A stretch of 64,000 bases of DNA from JAJKIV01 sp036741775 (GTDB lineage Bacteria; Gemmatimonadota; Gemmatimonadetes; Gemmatimonadales; Gemmatimonadaceae). Location: the NCBI GenBank assembly GCA_036741775.1, contig DAINRQ010000008.1, positions 1-64,000 of the forward strand, given 5' to 3'. Shown piece after piece: positions 18,507-26,550 of the stretch (position 1 is its first letter; the number at the start of each line of letters is the position of its first letter). The notes below the pieces were generated by a model. The model saw nothing but the letters and a program-made list of their open reading frames with translations. It was not told the DNA's origin and ran no database searches. The translations under genes were made by a program, and so were the position numbers.

Positions 18507-19610
18507 ATGGCCAACGTCCGCCTCGAGGGAGTGCGCAAAATATATCAGGACGGGGGACACGTCGCCGTGCACAGCGTGGACCTCGAGGTGGCCGACGGCG
18601 AGTTCGTCGTGCTCGTGGGCCCGTCGGGGTGTGGGAAGAGCACGACCCTCCGCATGATTGCCGGGCTCGAGTCCATCACCGCGGGGCGGCTGTACATTGG
18701 CGATCGGCTCGTGAACGACGTTCCGCCGAAAGAGCGCGACATCGCGATGGTCTTTCAGAACTACGCGCTCTATCCACACATGAGCGTGCGTGAGAACCTC
18801 GCGTTCGCGCTCAAGCTCCGGCGTCTGCCGGCCGCCGAGATCGACACCCGCGTCCGCCGTGCCGCCGAGACGCTCGGCCTCATGGATGTGCTCGATCGAA
18901 AGCCGAGACAACTCTCAGGCGGGCAGCGACAGCGGGTGGCCGTGGGCCGCGCCATCGTGCGCGATCCTGAAGTTTTCCTGTTCGACGAGCCGCTGTCGAA
19001 CCTCGATGCCAAGCTGCGGGTGCAGACTCGTCGCGAGATCGCGAAGCTCCACCGCGAGCTCGGCGCGACGATGATCTACGTGACACACGACCAGGTCGAG
19101 GCCATGACGCTGGGCGACCGGATCGTCGTGATGAACGCCGGGCGCGTCCAGCAGGTCGATTCGCCGCTGGCGCTGTACGACCGACCGGCGAACCGGTTCG
19201 TCGCCGGGTTCATCGGCAGTCCGGCGATGAACTTCGTGGAGGGCTCGGTGTCGAGCGACGGTGGCTCGCGGTCGTTCGTATCCGCTGACGGTGCCATCAC
19301 CATCCCGCTTCCCGATTTAGTGGCGAGCTCCGCCGGTGCGAACGTCCCTGTCGTGTTCGGTATTCGTCCTGAAGAGGTCGAGGTTGGCGGCGCAGACGGA
19401 GGGCGGCCCGGGTCGATCCCGGCGCGAGTGGATCTCGTCGAGCCGCTCGGCAACGAGACGTTCGTGCACGCGAGCGTCGGCACGCATGTGGTGACAGCCC
19501 GCTTCGCCGGACGCGACCTGCCGGCGCTGGGCTCACCGGTGGGTCTTCGTGTCGATCCGCTGAAGGCTCACTGGTTCGACGCCGGGACCGGCCTGTCCCT
19601 TCGGGTCTAG
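18507..19610 (+). CDS. ugpC: sugar ABC transporter ATP-binding protein (UgpC/MsmX family)
   Basis: The product has 367 residues. ATG 18507 gives the canonical N-terminus ANVRLEGVRKIYQDGGHVAV. Walker A is GPSGCGKST (~38-46), the Q-loop lies in MVFQNYALYPHMSV, the signature is LSGGQRQR, Walker B VFLFDEPLSNLDAKLR and the switch His is in VTHDQVEAM. Residues ~240-365 are the TOBE/OB regulatory domain (VVFGIRPEEVEVGG). It is the likely energy subunit for the permeases at 12125-13878, although encoded separately. MsmX-type ATPases often serve several importers. The start lies 38 bases from the divergent GH1 gene, so their promoters overlap. Confidence 0.93.
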   Translation: MANVRLEGVRKIYQDGGHVAVHSVDLEVADGEFVVLVGPSGCGKSTTLRMIAGLESITAGRLYIGDRLVNDVPPKERDIAMVFQNYALYPHMSVRENLAFALKLRRLPAAEIDTRVRRAAETLGLMDVLDRKPRQLSGGQRQRVAVGRAIVRDPEVFLFDEPLSNLDAKLRVQTRREIAKLHRELGATMIYVTHDQVEAMTLGDRIVVMNAGRVQQVDSPLALYDRPANRFVAGFIGSPAMNFVEGSVSSDGGSRSFVSADGAITIPLPDLVASSAGANVPVVFGIRPEEVEVGGADGGRPGSIPARVDLVEPLGNETFVHASVGTHVVTARFAGRDLPALGSPVGLRVDPLKAHWFDAGTGLSLRV

Positions 19611-19996
19611 ACGCGGCGCCGCGAATGGCCCCCGCGTGCAGGGTCCGGCGCGCCGGGGCCGGTCGGAACCGCGATGGCGCGGAGGAGCCGGAAACCGCCG
19701 GTGACGGCTCTGCATTCACGCCGCGGTGCGCCAAGAGCCGGATCTGAAGGGGGAACAGCCGCCCGGGACGCCCCGACCCCCCAAAAGTCGTGCCCGACTC
19801 CCGCTCCCGATTTCCGACTCCCGACCACGATCCGGCCGGTTCCGGCTCATCCGCGCCCATCGTAGTTCCGACCGGGCCGCCACGCCGCGCCGCAGGCGCG
19901 GGAGCCGTTGTCCGCGGCACTTTCCACGTTCGCCATTGCAAGCCGGGCGGGGAAATCGGGAACGGGGAATCGGGAGAGGCCGACGGCTCGAGACGA
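19611..19996. repeat. 386-base gene-free stretch with CCCGATTCCCG-type repeats
   Basis: No frame here looks coding. The stretch holds repeated pyrimidine-rich units on one side (CCCGACTCCCGCTCCCGA, TTTCCGACTCCCGACC near 19791-19822) and their approximate complements on the other (GAAATCGGGAACGGGGAATC, near 19951-19976). It could therefore fold into a long imperfect hairpin between the two convergent genes. No T-run typical of an intrinsic terminator was found. Confidence 0.5.
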
Positions 19997-21466
19997 CTAC
20001 CGATCTCGCTTGACCTTGAACCGGCTCCACATGACGATCGTCGTGCAGCTCGACCCGCCCGGCGACTGGAACTCCACCGGCGTGTTCGAGCCGGTGTAGA
20101 CCTCGATAGCCGCGACTTCGTGCGGCGGCATCATGCGATCGATGTCACCCGCGAAGAGCGCCTGATACGGCGCGCCATCGACCACGTAGCGAACGCATCC
20201 ACCGGCTGCGTCCCGGGCGCTTTCGACGACGTAATCCATGCCCGACGGGACGACGCGCAGCGACGGAATGGTGCGGAAGAGGTCCGTCATCCGGGTCGCC
20301 TGACGATTCTCGATGTCTTCGGGGGTCACGAAGTAGCCAAAGCCGGACTTGTGGCGGCGGTTGAAGCCCACCTGATCCAACCCCGCGGTGCTCCGCTCGG
20401 CCGTAACAGCGACCGCCTCGAGCACCGGCGCCGGCTTGGCCAACGTCACCGTGATCTGCTTCGGGGTGCGGCCCGAGAGCTCGACCGGGACTTCGACCGG
20501 CTGGAAGCCGAGCTGGCGTACCACGACCTGCTGCGTTCCACTCGGCAGGTCGGTGAAGCCGAAGCTGCCGTCCTGACGGCTGAGGGTCGCCGCGCCTGTG
20601 CCCTGCACGTCGACGCGCGCGTTGGGCACGGGCGCTCCGGCCGCGTTGATCACCCGCCCGGTGAGGCGCGCAGGTCCCTTGAGGCGCGGCGGTACCGACT
20701 CGGCGTTCGACGCCGTTGCCGCGTTGGTGCCTGCGGGACGGCCCGCCGTGTCGGACGGCGGCGCTTCGACGACGACGGTCGTGCCGATGCGGAGGCTCTG
20801 GAACGCGAGCGGGTGCGTCTCATCGATCGTGATGGCGACTTCGGCGGTCTTCTGACCGTCGAACGTCGCCTGGATATTGCCCGTGAGGCCTGCCGGCAGC
20901 CCGCAGATCCGGTAGCCACCATCCTCGCCAACGGTCGCTTCCCGGACCCGGGTTTCCTTTCGCAGAGTGGCGAGAACGATCTCCTGCCAGACGAGCGTGA
21001 CCTTTGCGCCCTGCAGTGGCTTGTCGGTGTCGGCGTCGAGGACTGTGCCGACGAGCGCCGACGGGCCTCGTGCACGCCAGGCGCGCGCGCAGGAAAGCTC
21101 GACGACGCGTGTGGCCGACGGCACCGCCAGCTCGATGGTGAACATCTGCCCGGCCTGGAACGGCGTCGGACGCGTGGAGATCTTGATGTTGAGCGAATCG
21201 AGCAGCGGATGCAGCAGCGTTACCACATGCTCGCCCGGGGGGACGCTGTCGACCTGGAATTCGCCGGTCGAGTCGGTGACCGCCTGACGTCCGGTGTTCC
21301 CGACCTTGATGGTCGCCCCGACCAGCGGGACGACGCCGTTGATGCTATCGATGACGACGCCGGATACGCCGGCGAACCCCGGCTGCTGGCCGAGGCTCTC
21401 GCGCGGGGTGAGAACGACCGCGGCGGCAGCGGCCACGGCGACGCGGAGGAGGGTCGAGGGACGCAT
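19997..21466 (-). CDS. secreted carboxypeptidase-regulatory-like / TonB plug protein without a barrel
   Basis: The product has 489 residues; start ATG 21466 chosen because the upstream open frame runs into a repeat. The signal peptide ends near PRESLGQQ. Three beta-sandwich regions of CarboxypepD_reg type follow: ~30-110 (VSGVVIDSINGVVPLVGATI), ~140-230 (LVGTVLDADTDKPLQGAKVT) and ~265-350 (LTGRVINAAGAPVPNARVDV). The C-terminal ~110 residues are plug-like (ENRQATRMTDLFRTIPSLRV, VRYVVDGAPYQALFAGDIDR). The chain then stops, with no outer-membrane barrel. It may be a periplasmic or surface protein using the plug fold for ligand or TonB interaction. Function is unknown. Confidence 0.7.
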   Translation of the reverse strand: MRPSTLLRVAVAAAAAVVLTPRESLGQQPGFAGVSGVVIDSINGVVPLVGATIKVGNTGRQAVTDSTGEFQVDSVPPGEHVVTLLHPLLDSLNIKISTRPTPFQAGQMFTIELAVPSATRVVELSCARAWRARGPSALVGTVLDADTDKPLQGAKVTLVWQEIVLATLRKETRVREATVGEDGGYRICGLPAGLTGNIQATFDGQKTAEVAITIDETHPLAFQSLRIGTTVVVEAPPSDTAGRPAGTNAATASNAESVPPRLKGPARLTGRVINAAGAPVPNARVDVQGTGAATLSRQDGSFGFTDLPSGTQQVVVRQLGFQPVEVPVELSGRTPKQITVTLAKPAPVLEAVAVTAERSTAGLDQVGFNRRHKSGFGYFVTPEDIENRQATRMTDLFRTIPSLRVVPSGMDYVVESARDAAGGCVRYVVDGAPYQALFAGDIDRMMPPHEVAAIEVYTGSNTPVEFQSPGGSSCTTIVMWSRFKVKRDR

Positions 21467-21521
21467 GCTACGGATTCTGGAACAGGTTACCAGACTGGAA
21501 GTTGGCCTGGAGTAGTATGGG

Positions 21522-21650
21522 GCGGGGACCGGGAACAGGGAACCGGAAACTGCCGGCAACAGGGAACCGGGAACAGGGAACCGGAACCGGCGCGGCAACC
21601 AGCACCAGCTAATAGCGATCAGCCCAGTTCCCTGTTCCCGGTTCCTGCTC
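21522..21650. repeat. GGGAACCGGGAACA repeats with 19-bp inverted repeat
   Basis: The region between two divergent genes holds four near-identical units of GGGAACCGGAAC/GGGAACAGGGAACC type. The segment 21563-21581 is an exact inverted repeat of 21627-21645 (19 bp). No open frame is likely. Any promoters for the flanking genes must lie within or at the edges of it. Confidence 0.7.
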
Positions 21651-21672
21651 TGTCAGGCCTTAGCATTCCTGC

Positions 21673-22785
21673 ATGCTCAAGCTTCTCCTCGCAATCGTTT
21701 CGCTGCTGCAAATCACGCCGGCGCAGGCGGGACGGCTGCGGTGGGTGCCGAACCCGCGCGCCGCGAACAACACCTGGGTGGCCGACCCGTCCGGCCACCT
21801 GAAGCCGGCGACCGTCGATTCGCTCAACGCGCTGGCCGACGCACTGAGTCGTGAGGCCGGGCATGAGATCGCCGTCGTCGCGGTCGATTCCACGTCGGGT
21901 TTCGAGCCATTCGACGTTGCGCTCGCCCTCCATCGCATGTGGGGGGTGGGGCAGCAGGGACGCGACAACGGGATCGTGCTGCTCTGGGTCCCGGCACAGC
22001 GCGCCGTCCACATCAGTGTCGGCTACGGGCTCGAGGGTGTCCTACCGGACGCGCGGGCCGGGCGCATTCGCGACCAGGTGATCTTCCCCGCCTTTCGACG
22101 CGGCGACTTCGACGCCGGCATGCTCGCAGGAGTCGCAGCCCTGGCCGAGGCTGCGCGTGAGGAGACCGACGCGCGCGGGTCCACGATGTCCACGACGGAC
22201 CCCGCGCCTAACGGGCGCCGAGCGGTGGTGGAGCGAGATGAGGGTTCGGGGCGCGGACCGACCGCACTCATCTTCGGCAGTATCGGTGGCGTCCTCGCAC
22301 TAGCCGGCGGCGGCATTGCGGCGGCGCGCTATCGTCGGCGCCGACCGCGACCGTGCCCGCGTGGCCACGGCATGATGACTCGGCTCGACGAGCGCGCCGA
22401 CGACCAACACCTCGATCGCGGGGAGCGGCTCGAGGAGCGGCTCGAAAGCGTGGACTACGACGTGTGGATCTGCCCGACGTGTGACTACGCGCTCAAGGTG
22501 CCGCACCGCGCGTGGTTCTCGAAGTACAAGAACTGTCCGTCGTGCAAGCGTCGCACGCTCGACACGACGCACAGGACGATCATCGCCGCGACCACGTCCC
22601 ACGCCGGGCAGCGCGAAGTCACCGAGCGGTGCCGCAACTGTGGCTGGACGCGGAGCTACATGCAGACGATCCCTCGGATTCAAACCTCGAGCGGATCGAG
22701 CTCGGGCGGCGGTCGCTCGGGAGGGGGTGGTGGTAGCTTCGGCGGCGGCTCCGCCGGCGGCGGTGGCGCAGGAGGACGCTACTGA
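21673..22785 (+). CDS. TPM-domain membrane protein with C-terminal zinc ribbons
   Basis: The product has 370 residues. The signal peptide is 1-19 (LKLLLAIVSLLQITPAQA). Residues ~31-165 form a TPM domain (LADALSREAGHEIAVVAVDS, GRDNGIVLLWVPAQRAVHIS, GYGLEGVLPDARAGRI), the YgcG/TPM_phosphatase family of periplasmic-side domains. A membrane helix lies at ~197-219, followed by Arg-rich sequence. A cytoplasmic part carries cysteine pairs CPTC (267-270), CPSC (288-291) and CRNC (320-323), which look like zinc ribbons. The tail is Gly/Ser-rich (GGGRSGGGGGSFGGGS). TPM proteins have been tied to photosystem repair and envelope homeostasis elsewhere; here the role is open. The glycosylase gene begins two bases later. 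Confidence 0.8.
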   Translation: MLKLLLAIVSLLQITPAQAGRLRWVPNPRAANNTWVADPSGHLKPATVDSLNALADALSREAGHEIAVVAVDSTSGFEPFDVALALHRMWGVGQQGRDNGIVLLWVPAQRAVHISVGYGLEGVLPDARAGRIRDQVIFPAFRRGDFDAGMLAGVAALAEAAREETDARGSTMSTTDPAPNGRRAVVERDEGSGRGPTALIFGSIGGVLALAGGGIAAARYRRRRPRPCPRGHGMMTRLDERADDQHLDRGERLEERLESVDYDVWICPTCDYALKVPHRAWFSKYKNCPSCKRRTLDTTHRTIIAATTSHAGQREVTERCRNCGWTRSYMQTIPRIQTSSGSSSGGGRSGGGGGSFGGGSAGGGGAGGRY

Positions 22786-22787
22786 TC

Positions 22788-23786
22788 GTGGTCGAGATCG
22801 CACTCCCGGAGGGGTTCGACTTCTCCTGGGCGCTCGGCTTTCTCGCGGCGAGAACCGTCCCGGCGATCGAGCGCGTGAGCGACGGCACGTACACGCGCTC
22901 GGTGCGGGTCCGAGGGCGCCCCGTGACGATAACGCTGCGGGAAACTCGTGCCGCGAGTGGAGGAATTTCCGACGTGCCGGGCGAGCGCCCCCTTCCGGCA
23001 ACCCGCGGATTCCGCGCTTACGCTCGGAATGACCGCGGTACGGTGCCTAACGCCTCACGCCGGGCTGGCCGCGTGCTGGTGGCGAGTGCGCGGCCAAGGA
23101 TGACGCCCTCGGCGCTGACGGCAGTGGTCACGCGCATGCTCGACCTCGATGCCGATCTCGCGACGTTCCATCGGGTCGCTCGGCGCGACGCGATACTACG
23201 CCGTATTGTTCGCGGCCGGTCCGGCATCCGGCTCCCGCAACTGCTCGACCCGTTCGAGGGGATCCTGCGCGGGATCCTCGGTCAGCAGGTGAGCGTGGCC
23301 GGGGCGAGCACGGTGACGGATCGCCTCGTTCGTCTGCTCGCGCCGGCCGCACGCGCACCGGCTGGTGGGGCCGGGACTTCGGGAGACTTTCTCGTGTTCC
23401 CGGCGCCCGAGGTCGTGGCCGACGCGGGCGCAGAACGTCTGCGCACGATCGGGCTCACGCGCGCGAAGGCTGCCGCCATTGCCGGCGTGTCGCGCGCGAT
23501 CGCCGACGGCGCGCTGGACCTCGAGGCGGTCCGCGCCATGCCGGCGGACGAGGCGCAGGCCGCCCTCGAGAGCCTCCCCGGGATCGGGCCGTGGACGGCG
23601 TCGTACGTCCGGATGCGCGCGTTAGGCGACCGCGACGCGTTCCCGGCCGCGGACCTGGGCGTCATCAAGGCGCTCGCCGCGGCGGGGGTGGATCGGCGCG
23701 CGATTGTAGACGTGGCAGAGCGGTGGCGGCCGTGGCGAGCCTATGCGACGCTGCATCTATGGGCATCGCTGGCTGACGGCAGGTGA
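22788..23786 (+). CDS. alkA: DNA-3-methyladenine glycosylase II (AlkA-like), with in-frame repeat insertion
   Basis: The product has 332 residues from a GTG start, two bases after the TPM gene. The N-terminus (FDFSWALGFLAARTVPAIER) is the AlkA substrate-domain signature. Residues ~115 onward are the HhH-GPD glycosylase fold: LDPFEGILRGILGQQVSVAG, then the hairpin LPGIGPWTASYVRMRALG (from ~263) and the catalytic Asp289 in AFPAADLGV. It excises alkylated bases. Residues ~54-82 (…FRAYARNDRG…) do not belong to the family. They are encoded by a copy of the dispersed GTCATTCC repeat, carried in frame in the linker between the two domains. Confidence 0.88.
   Translation: MVEIALPEGFDFSWALGFLAARTVPAIERVSDGTYTRSVRVRGRPVTITLRETRAASGGISDVPGERPLPATRGFRAYARNDRGTVPNASRRAGRVLVASARPRMTPSALTAVVTRMLDLDADLATFHRVARRDAILRRIVRGRSGIRLPQLLDPFEGILRGILGQQVSVAGASTVTDRLVRLLAPAARAPAGGAGTSGDFLVFPAPEVVADAGAERLRTIGLTRAKAAAIAGVSRAIADGALDLEAVRAMPADEAQAALESLPGIGPWTASYVRMRALGDRDAFPAADLGVIKALAAAGVDRRAIVDVAERWRPWRAYATLHLWASLADGR
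22948..23033. repeat. repeat-family copy inside the alkA-like gene
   Basis: The segment ends ACGCTCGGAATGAC, the same right end as the elements at 27850 and 49286, and holds GGAGGAAT near its left side. It replaces what should be a short linker in the glycosylase. The reading frame stays open across it. The left boundary is approximate because that end is degenerate. Confidence 0.65.
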
Positions 23787-23810
23787 AAGCGAACAGCGAA
23801 ACGGCGCACG

Positions 23811-23904
23811 ACCCTTAACGGCGCAGGGCCCGAAGAGCGCAGGGCCCGAACGGCGCACGACAGTAAGGGCGCCGGGCCCTGCGCAGTCTGGGCCCTGCGC
23901 CGTT
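23811..23904. repeat. GGCGCAGGGCCC repeats with 15-bp inverted arms
   Basis: The units AACGGCGCAGGGCCC (23817-23831) and GAGCGCAGGGCCCGAACGG follow each other, and 23890-23904 is an exact reverse complement of the first. The block separates the convergent glycosylase and kinase genes and could act as a bidirectional transcription barrier. There is no T-run. Confidence 0.6.
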
Positions 23905-23917
23905 CAGCGGTTCGACC

Positions 23918-24742
23918 TTAGAAGAATTCGTCGAGCAATTGGTACCAACCGAGCCGGACTTCGTCGACCCTCTCTATCCCGTAGCGTGCAAAGAGCGTTG
24001 GGACCCATTCCGGCCCGAAGTTGAACGCGATGCTCCGCGCGCACAGAGCGAGGTCCTGGTACGGGTCCGCCACGCCGGCGCGGCCGCAGTCCACGAAGCC
24101 GCTCACGTGGTAGCCACCCGCGCCGTCCGGCTGCAGCAGGACGTTAGGCAGGCAGTAGTCCCCGTGAGTGAAGGCCCGCTCCTCGATCGCCGGTTGTGTG
24201 GCGAGGAGCTCGGCGTGCAGGTCGGCGGCTCGTCGTCCCTGACGGACCGCATCGAACTCGCCCTCGCGCACGAGGCCCGCCGTGAGCCGAGTAGCCACGT
24301 CGGCCAGGCGCACGCGCCGGGAGGCGTCGAACGGACAGGCGCTGATGTTCGTGGAATGCAGCTGCTTCAGGCCGGCGGCGAGCGCGGCGATCACCGCTGC
24401 CCGGTGATCCTCCGGCCGCGCCGCGGCAGCGTTGGTGCCCGGCAACGTCGTCAGCAGGAGGTACTCGCGCCCCTTCCACTCGTGGTACTGCAGGACGGCC
24501 GGCACCGCCAACCCGACCGCGTGCATCCAGCCCAGCCGCTCTGCTTCGTCGAACAGCGGCCGCGCCGGGTTCGAAGGGGATACCGGCAGGGACTTCAGGT
24601 AGACCGATACTCCGTTCGGACGATCGAAACGCAGGACGCTCGCGCCCGAGTCCCCGGTGCTCACCTCGGAGCGGGGGTGCTTGGCGAGGTCGGCCGACAG
24701 CGATGGAGGAAGGACGAGCGCTGGTGCAGTCGCAGTATCCAC
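23918..24742 (-). CDS. aminoglycoside 3'-phosphotransferase-type kinase (APH(3') family)
   Basis: The product has 274 residues, close to the ~265 of classical APH(3') enzymes. The catalytic loop FTHGDYCLPNVLLQPDGAGG and the metal-binding segment VSGFVDCGRAGVADPYQDLA match the APH(3')-II signature closely. The N-lobe has VYLKSLP (ATP-binding Lys) and the linker YLLLTTLPGTNAAA. The C-terminus ends LGWYQLLDEFF, again typical. It would phosphorylate kanamycin/neomycin-class aminoglycosides at the 3'-OH. As no mobile element is present and composition resembles the neighbours, it looks like an intrinsic chromosomal kinase. Its natural substrate could differ. Confidence 0.88.
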   Translation of the reverse strand: MDTATAPALVLPPSLSADLAKHPRSEVSTGDSGASVLRFDRPNGVSVYLKSLPVSPSNPARPLFDEAERLGWMHAVGLAVPAVLQYHEWKGREYLLLTTLPGTNAAAARPEDHRAAVIAALAAGLKQLHSTNISACPFDASRRVRLADVATRLTAGLVREGEFDAVRQGRRAADLHAELLATQPAIEERAFTHGDYCLPNVLLQPDGAGGYHVSGFVDCGRAGVADPYQDLALCARSIAFNFGPEWVPTLFARYGIERVDEVRLGWYQLLDEFF

Positions 24743-24907
24743 GTCGCTAAGCCTCAGGACAGGAAAGTCATCGAGCGGGCGGAGCGTCGCTCCGGATTGT
24801 CGGCGACACTCGCCCGCGGTTGGATGCCTCTACGGGCGTAAAGGGTTGGCGGTGTCGGGCGATCCCGCCTCTGGCCAGGCGGCTGACCTCGGAAGCAAGT
24901 TTGCGTC
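24743..24907. promoter_or_regulatory. 165-base divergent intergenic region
   Basis: This gap separates the start of the APH-type gene (minus) from the D-aminoacylase gene (plus), so both promoters should lie here. No clear -35/-10 pair, operator palindrome or riboswitch-like structure was recognised. Confidence 0.4.
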
Positions 24908-26524
24908 ATGCCGAACACCTTGCGTCATCTCGACCACACGCGGCGTCGCGCGCGCACCCTGGCGGCCGCGTCCCTTGCCGGCATCCTCATGCTGGCCTCA
25001 CGAAGTGGCACCGGGGCTCAGGCTCCGCAAGGCGCGCCAGCGGATCTTCTGGTACGAAACGGCCGCGTCATCGACGGGACCGGTTCCCCCGCCCGAACTG
25101 CCGACATCGCCATCACCGGCGACCGGATCACCTTCGTAGGGGACGCGGGTCGCGGGAACGTCACAGCGCGACGCACGATCGACGCACGCGGGCTGATCGT
25201 CGCCCCCGGGTTCATCGACCCGCACACGCACGCCCTCGAGGACCTCAACAGCACCGACGCGAGACGACGTGCCAACCTGAATTTCCTCATGCAGGGGGTC
25301 ACGACCGTCCTCACCGGGAACGATGGGGGCGGGCCGTTCGAGGTCGCGCGCACGCTCGAGCAGTGGAAGACCCAGGGCATCGGGACCAACGCGGTGCTCT
25401 TCGTCGGCTACGGGAGCGTCCGGCGGACCGTGATGGGGATGTCCGACGCGCGTCCATCGCCCGGGCAGCTCGACTCGATGCGCGCGCTCGTGGACAAAGC
25501 GATGCGCGAGGGCGCCATCGGCATGTCCGCGGGGCTGTATTACGCGCCGCAGAACTACGGCACGACCGAGGAGGTCATCGAGCTGGCGAAAGTCGCGGCT
25601 CGGCACGGCGGGCTGTACGACACCCACATGCGCGACGAGAGCTCGTACTCGATCGGGCTCCTGGGAGCCATCCGCGAGGCCATCCGCATCGGTCGCGAGG
25701 CCAACCTGCCGGTGAACATCTCGCACCTCAAGGCGTTAGGCGTCGACGTCTGGGGCCGGTCGGATTCGGCGATCGCGATCATCGAGGCGGCGCGCGGGTC
25801 CGGTCAGAAGGTGACGGCCGACCAGTACCCGTATACGGCATCGGGCTCGTCCGTCGGCGCGTCGCTGCTGCCGCGATGGGCGGAAGTGGGCGGCGGGGAT
25901 TCGCTCCGAGCGCGTGTTGCCGACCCCGCGACGCGAGCTCGACTCGTCACCGACATGACCGAGAATCTGCGGCGGCGCGGCGGGCCCGAATCGCTGCTCA
26001 TGACCTCGACGCGCGACACGTCGATCCTCGGCAAGACGCTCGCGCAGGTCGCGGCGGCCCGCGGCGTGAACCCAGTCGAAGCCGCGATCCAGATCATCCT
26101 CAACGGCGGCTCGTCGGTGGCGTCGTTCAACATGAACGAGAAGGACATCGAGGCGTTCATGCGGCGGCCGTGGGTCATGACGGGGTCCGACGGCTCGGGC
26201 GGTCACCCGCGCAAGTACGGGACATTTCCGAAGAAGTGGGCAGAGTACGTCCGCGAGAAGAAGGTGCTCACGCCCGAAGCGTTCGTTCGGCAATCGAGCT
26301 CGTTGGCGGCGGAGACGTTCGGTCTCGACGACCGCGGAGTGATCGCACGCGGGAAGTTCGCGGACGTCGTGGTGTTCGATGAGGCGGCGTTCCGCGACCG
26401 CGCTACATACCAGAAGCCGACCGAGCTGGCGACGGGGATGCGCTACGTGATCGTGAATGGCAAGGTCGTGGTGGACAGCGGCGCGTTCGCGAACATCACG
26501 CCGGGCGTTGGGATCACTCGATAG
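24908..26524 (+). CDS. secreted N-acyl-D-amino-acid deacylase family protein (D-aminoacylase)
   Basis: The product has 538 residues. A basic signal peptide ends near LASRSGTGAQA. Family landmarks in order: DLLVRNGRVIDGTGSPAR, the metal-binding IVAPGFIDPHTHALEDL (HxH), LTGNDGGG, YDTHMRDESSYSIGLLGAI, LPVNISHLKALG, and MTGSDGSGGHPRKYGTFPKK near the C-terminus. These are the amidohydrolase-superfamily motifs of D-aminoacylases, which hydrolyse N-acyl-D-amino acids or related D-dipeptides. Export and the adjoining dipeptidase suggest peptide or peptidoglycan-fragment recycling in the periplasm. Confidence 0.9.
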   Translation: MPNTLRHLDHTRRRARTLAAASLAGILMLASRSGTGAQAPQGAPADLLVRNGRVIDGTGSPARTADIAITGDRITFVGDAGRGNVTARRTIDARGLIVAPGFIDPHTHALEDLNSTDARRRANLNFLMQGVTTVLTGNDGGGPFEVARTLEQWKTQGIGTNAVLFVGYGSVRRTVMGMSDARPSPGQLDSMRALVDKAMREGAIGMSAGLYYAPQNYGTTEEVIELAKVAARHGGLYDTHMRDESSYSIGLLGAIREAIRIGREANLPVNISHLKALGVDVWGRSDSAIAIIEAARGSGQKVTADQYPYTASGSSVGASLLPRWAEVGGGDSLRARVADPATRARLVTDMTENLRRRGGPESLLMTSTRDTSILGKTLAQVAAARGVNPVEAAIQIILNGGSSVASFNMNEKDIEAFMRRPWVMTGSDGSGGHPRKYGTFPKKWAEYVREKKVLTPEAFVRQSSSLAAETFGLDDRGVIARGKFADVVVFDEAAFRDRATYQKPTELATGMRYVIVNGKVVVDSGAFANITPGVGITR

Positions 26525-26550
26525 CCGTCGTTAGGTCAGGGCACGGTGTT

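Noticed and set aside
21522..21650. GGGAACCGGGAACA units considered as a CRISPR array or origin iterons
   Set aside because: Repeats are contiguous, not spaced, and no replication gene is nearby.
23811..23904. Regularly repeated GGCGCAGGGCCC units considered as a CRISPR array
   Set aside because: Units are too short, spacers are not uniform and no cas gene is in the window.
23918..24742. APH(3') gene as a recently acquired resistance gene
   Set aside because: No insertion sequence, integron feature or composition shift is visible around it.
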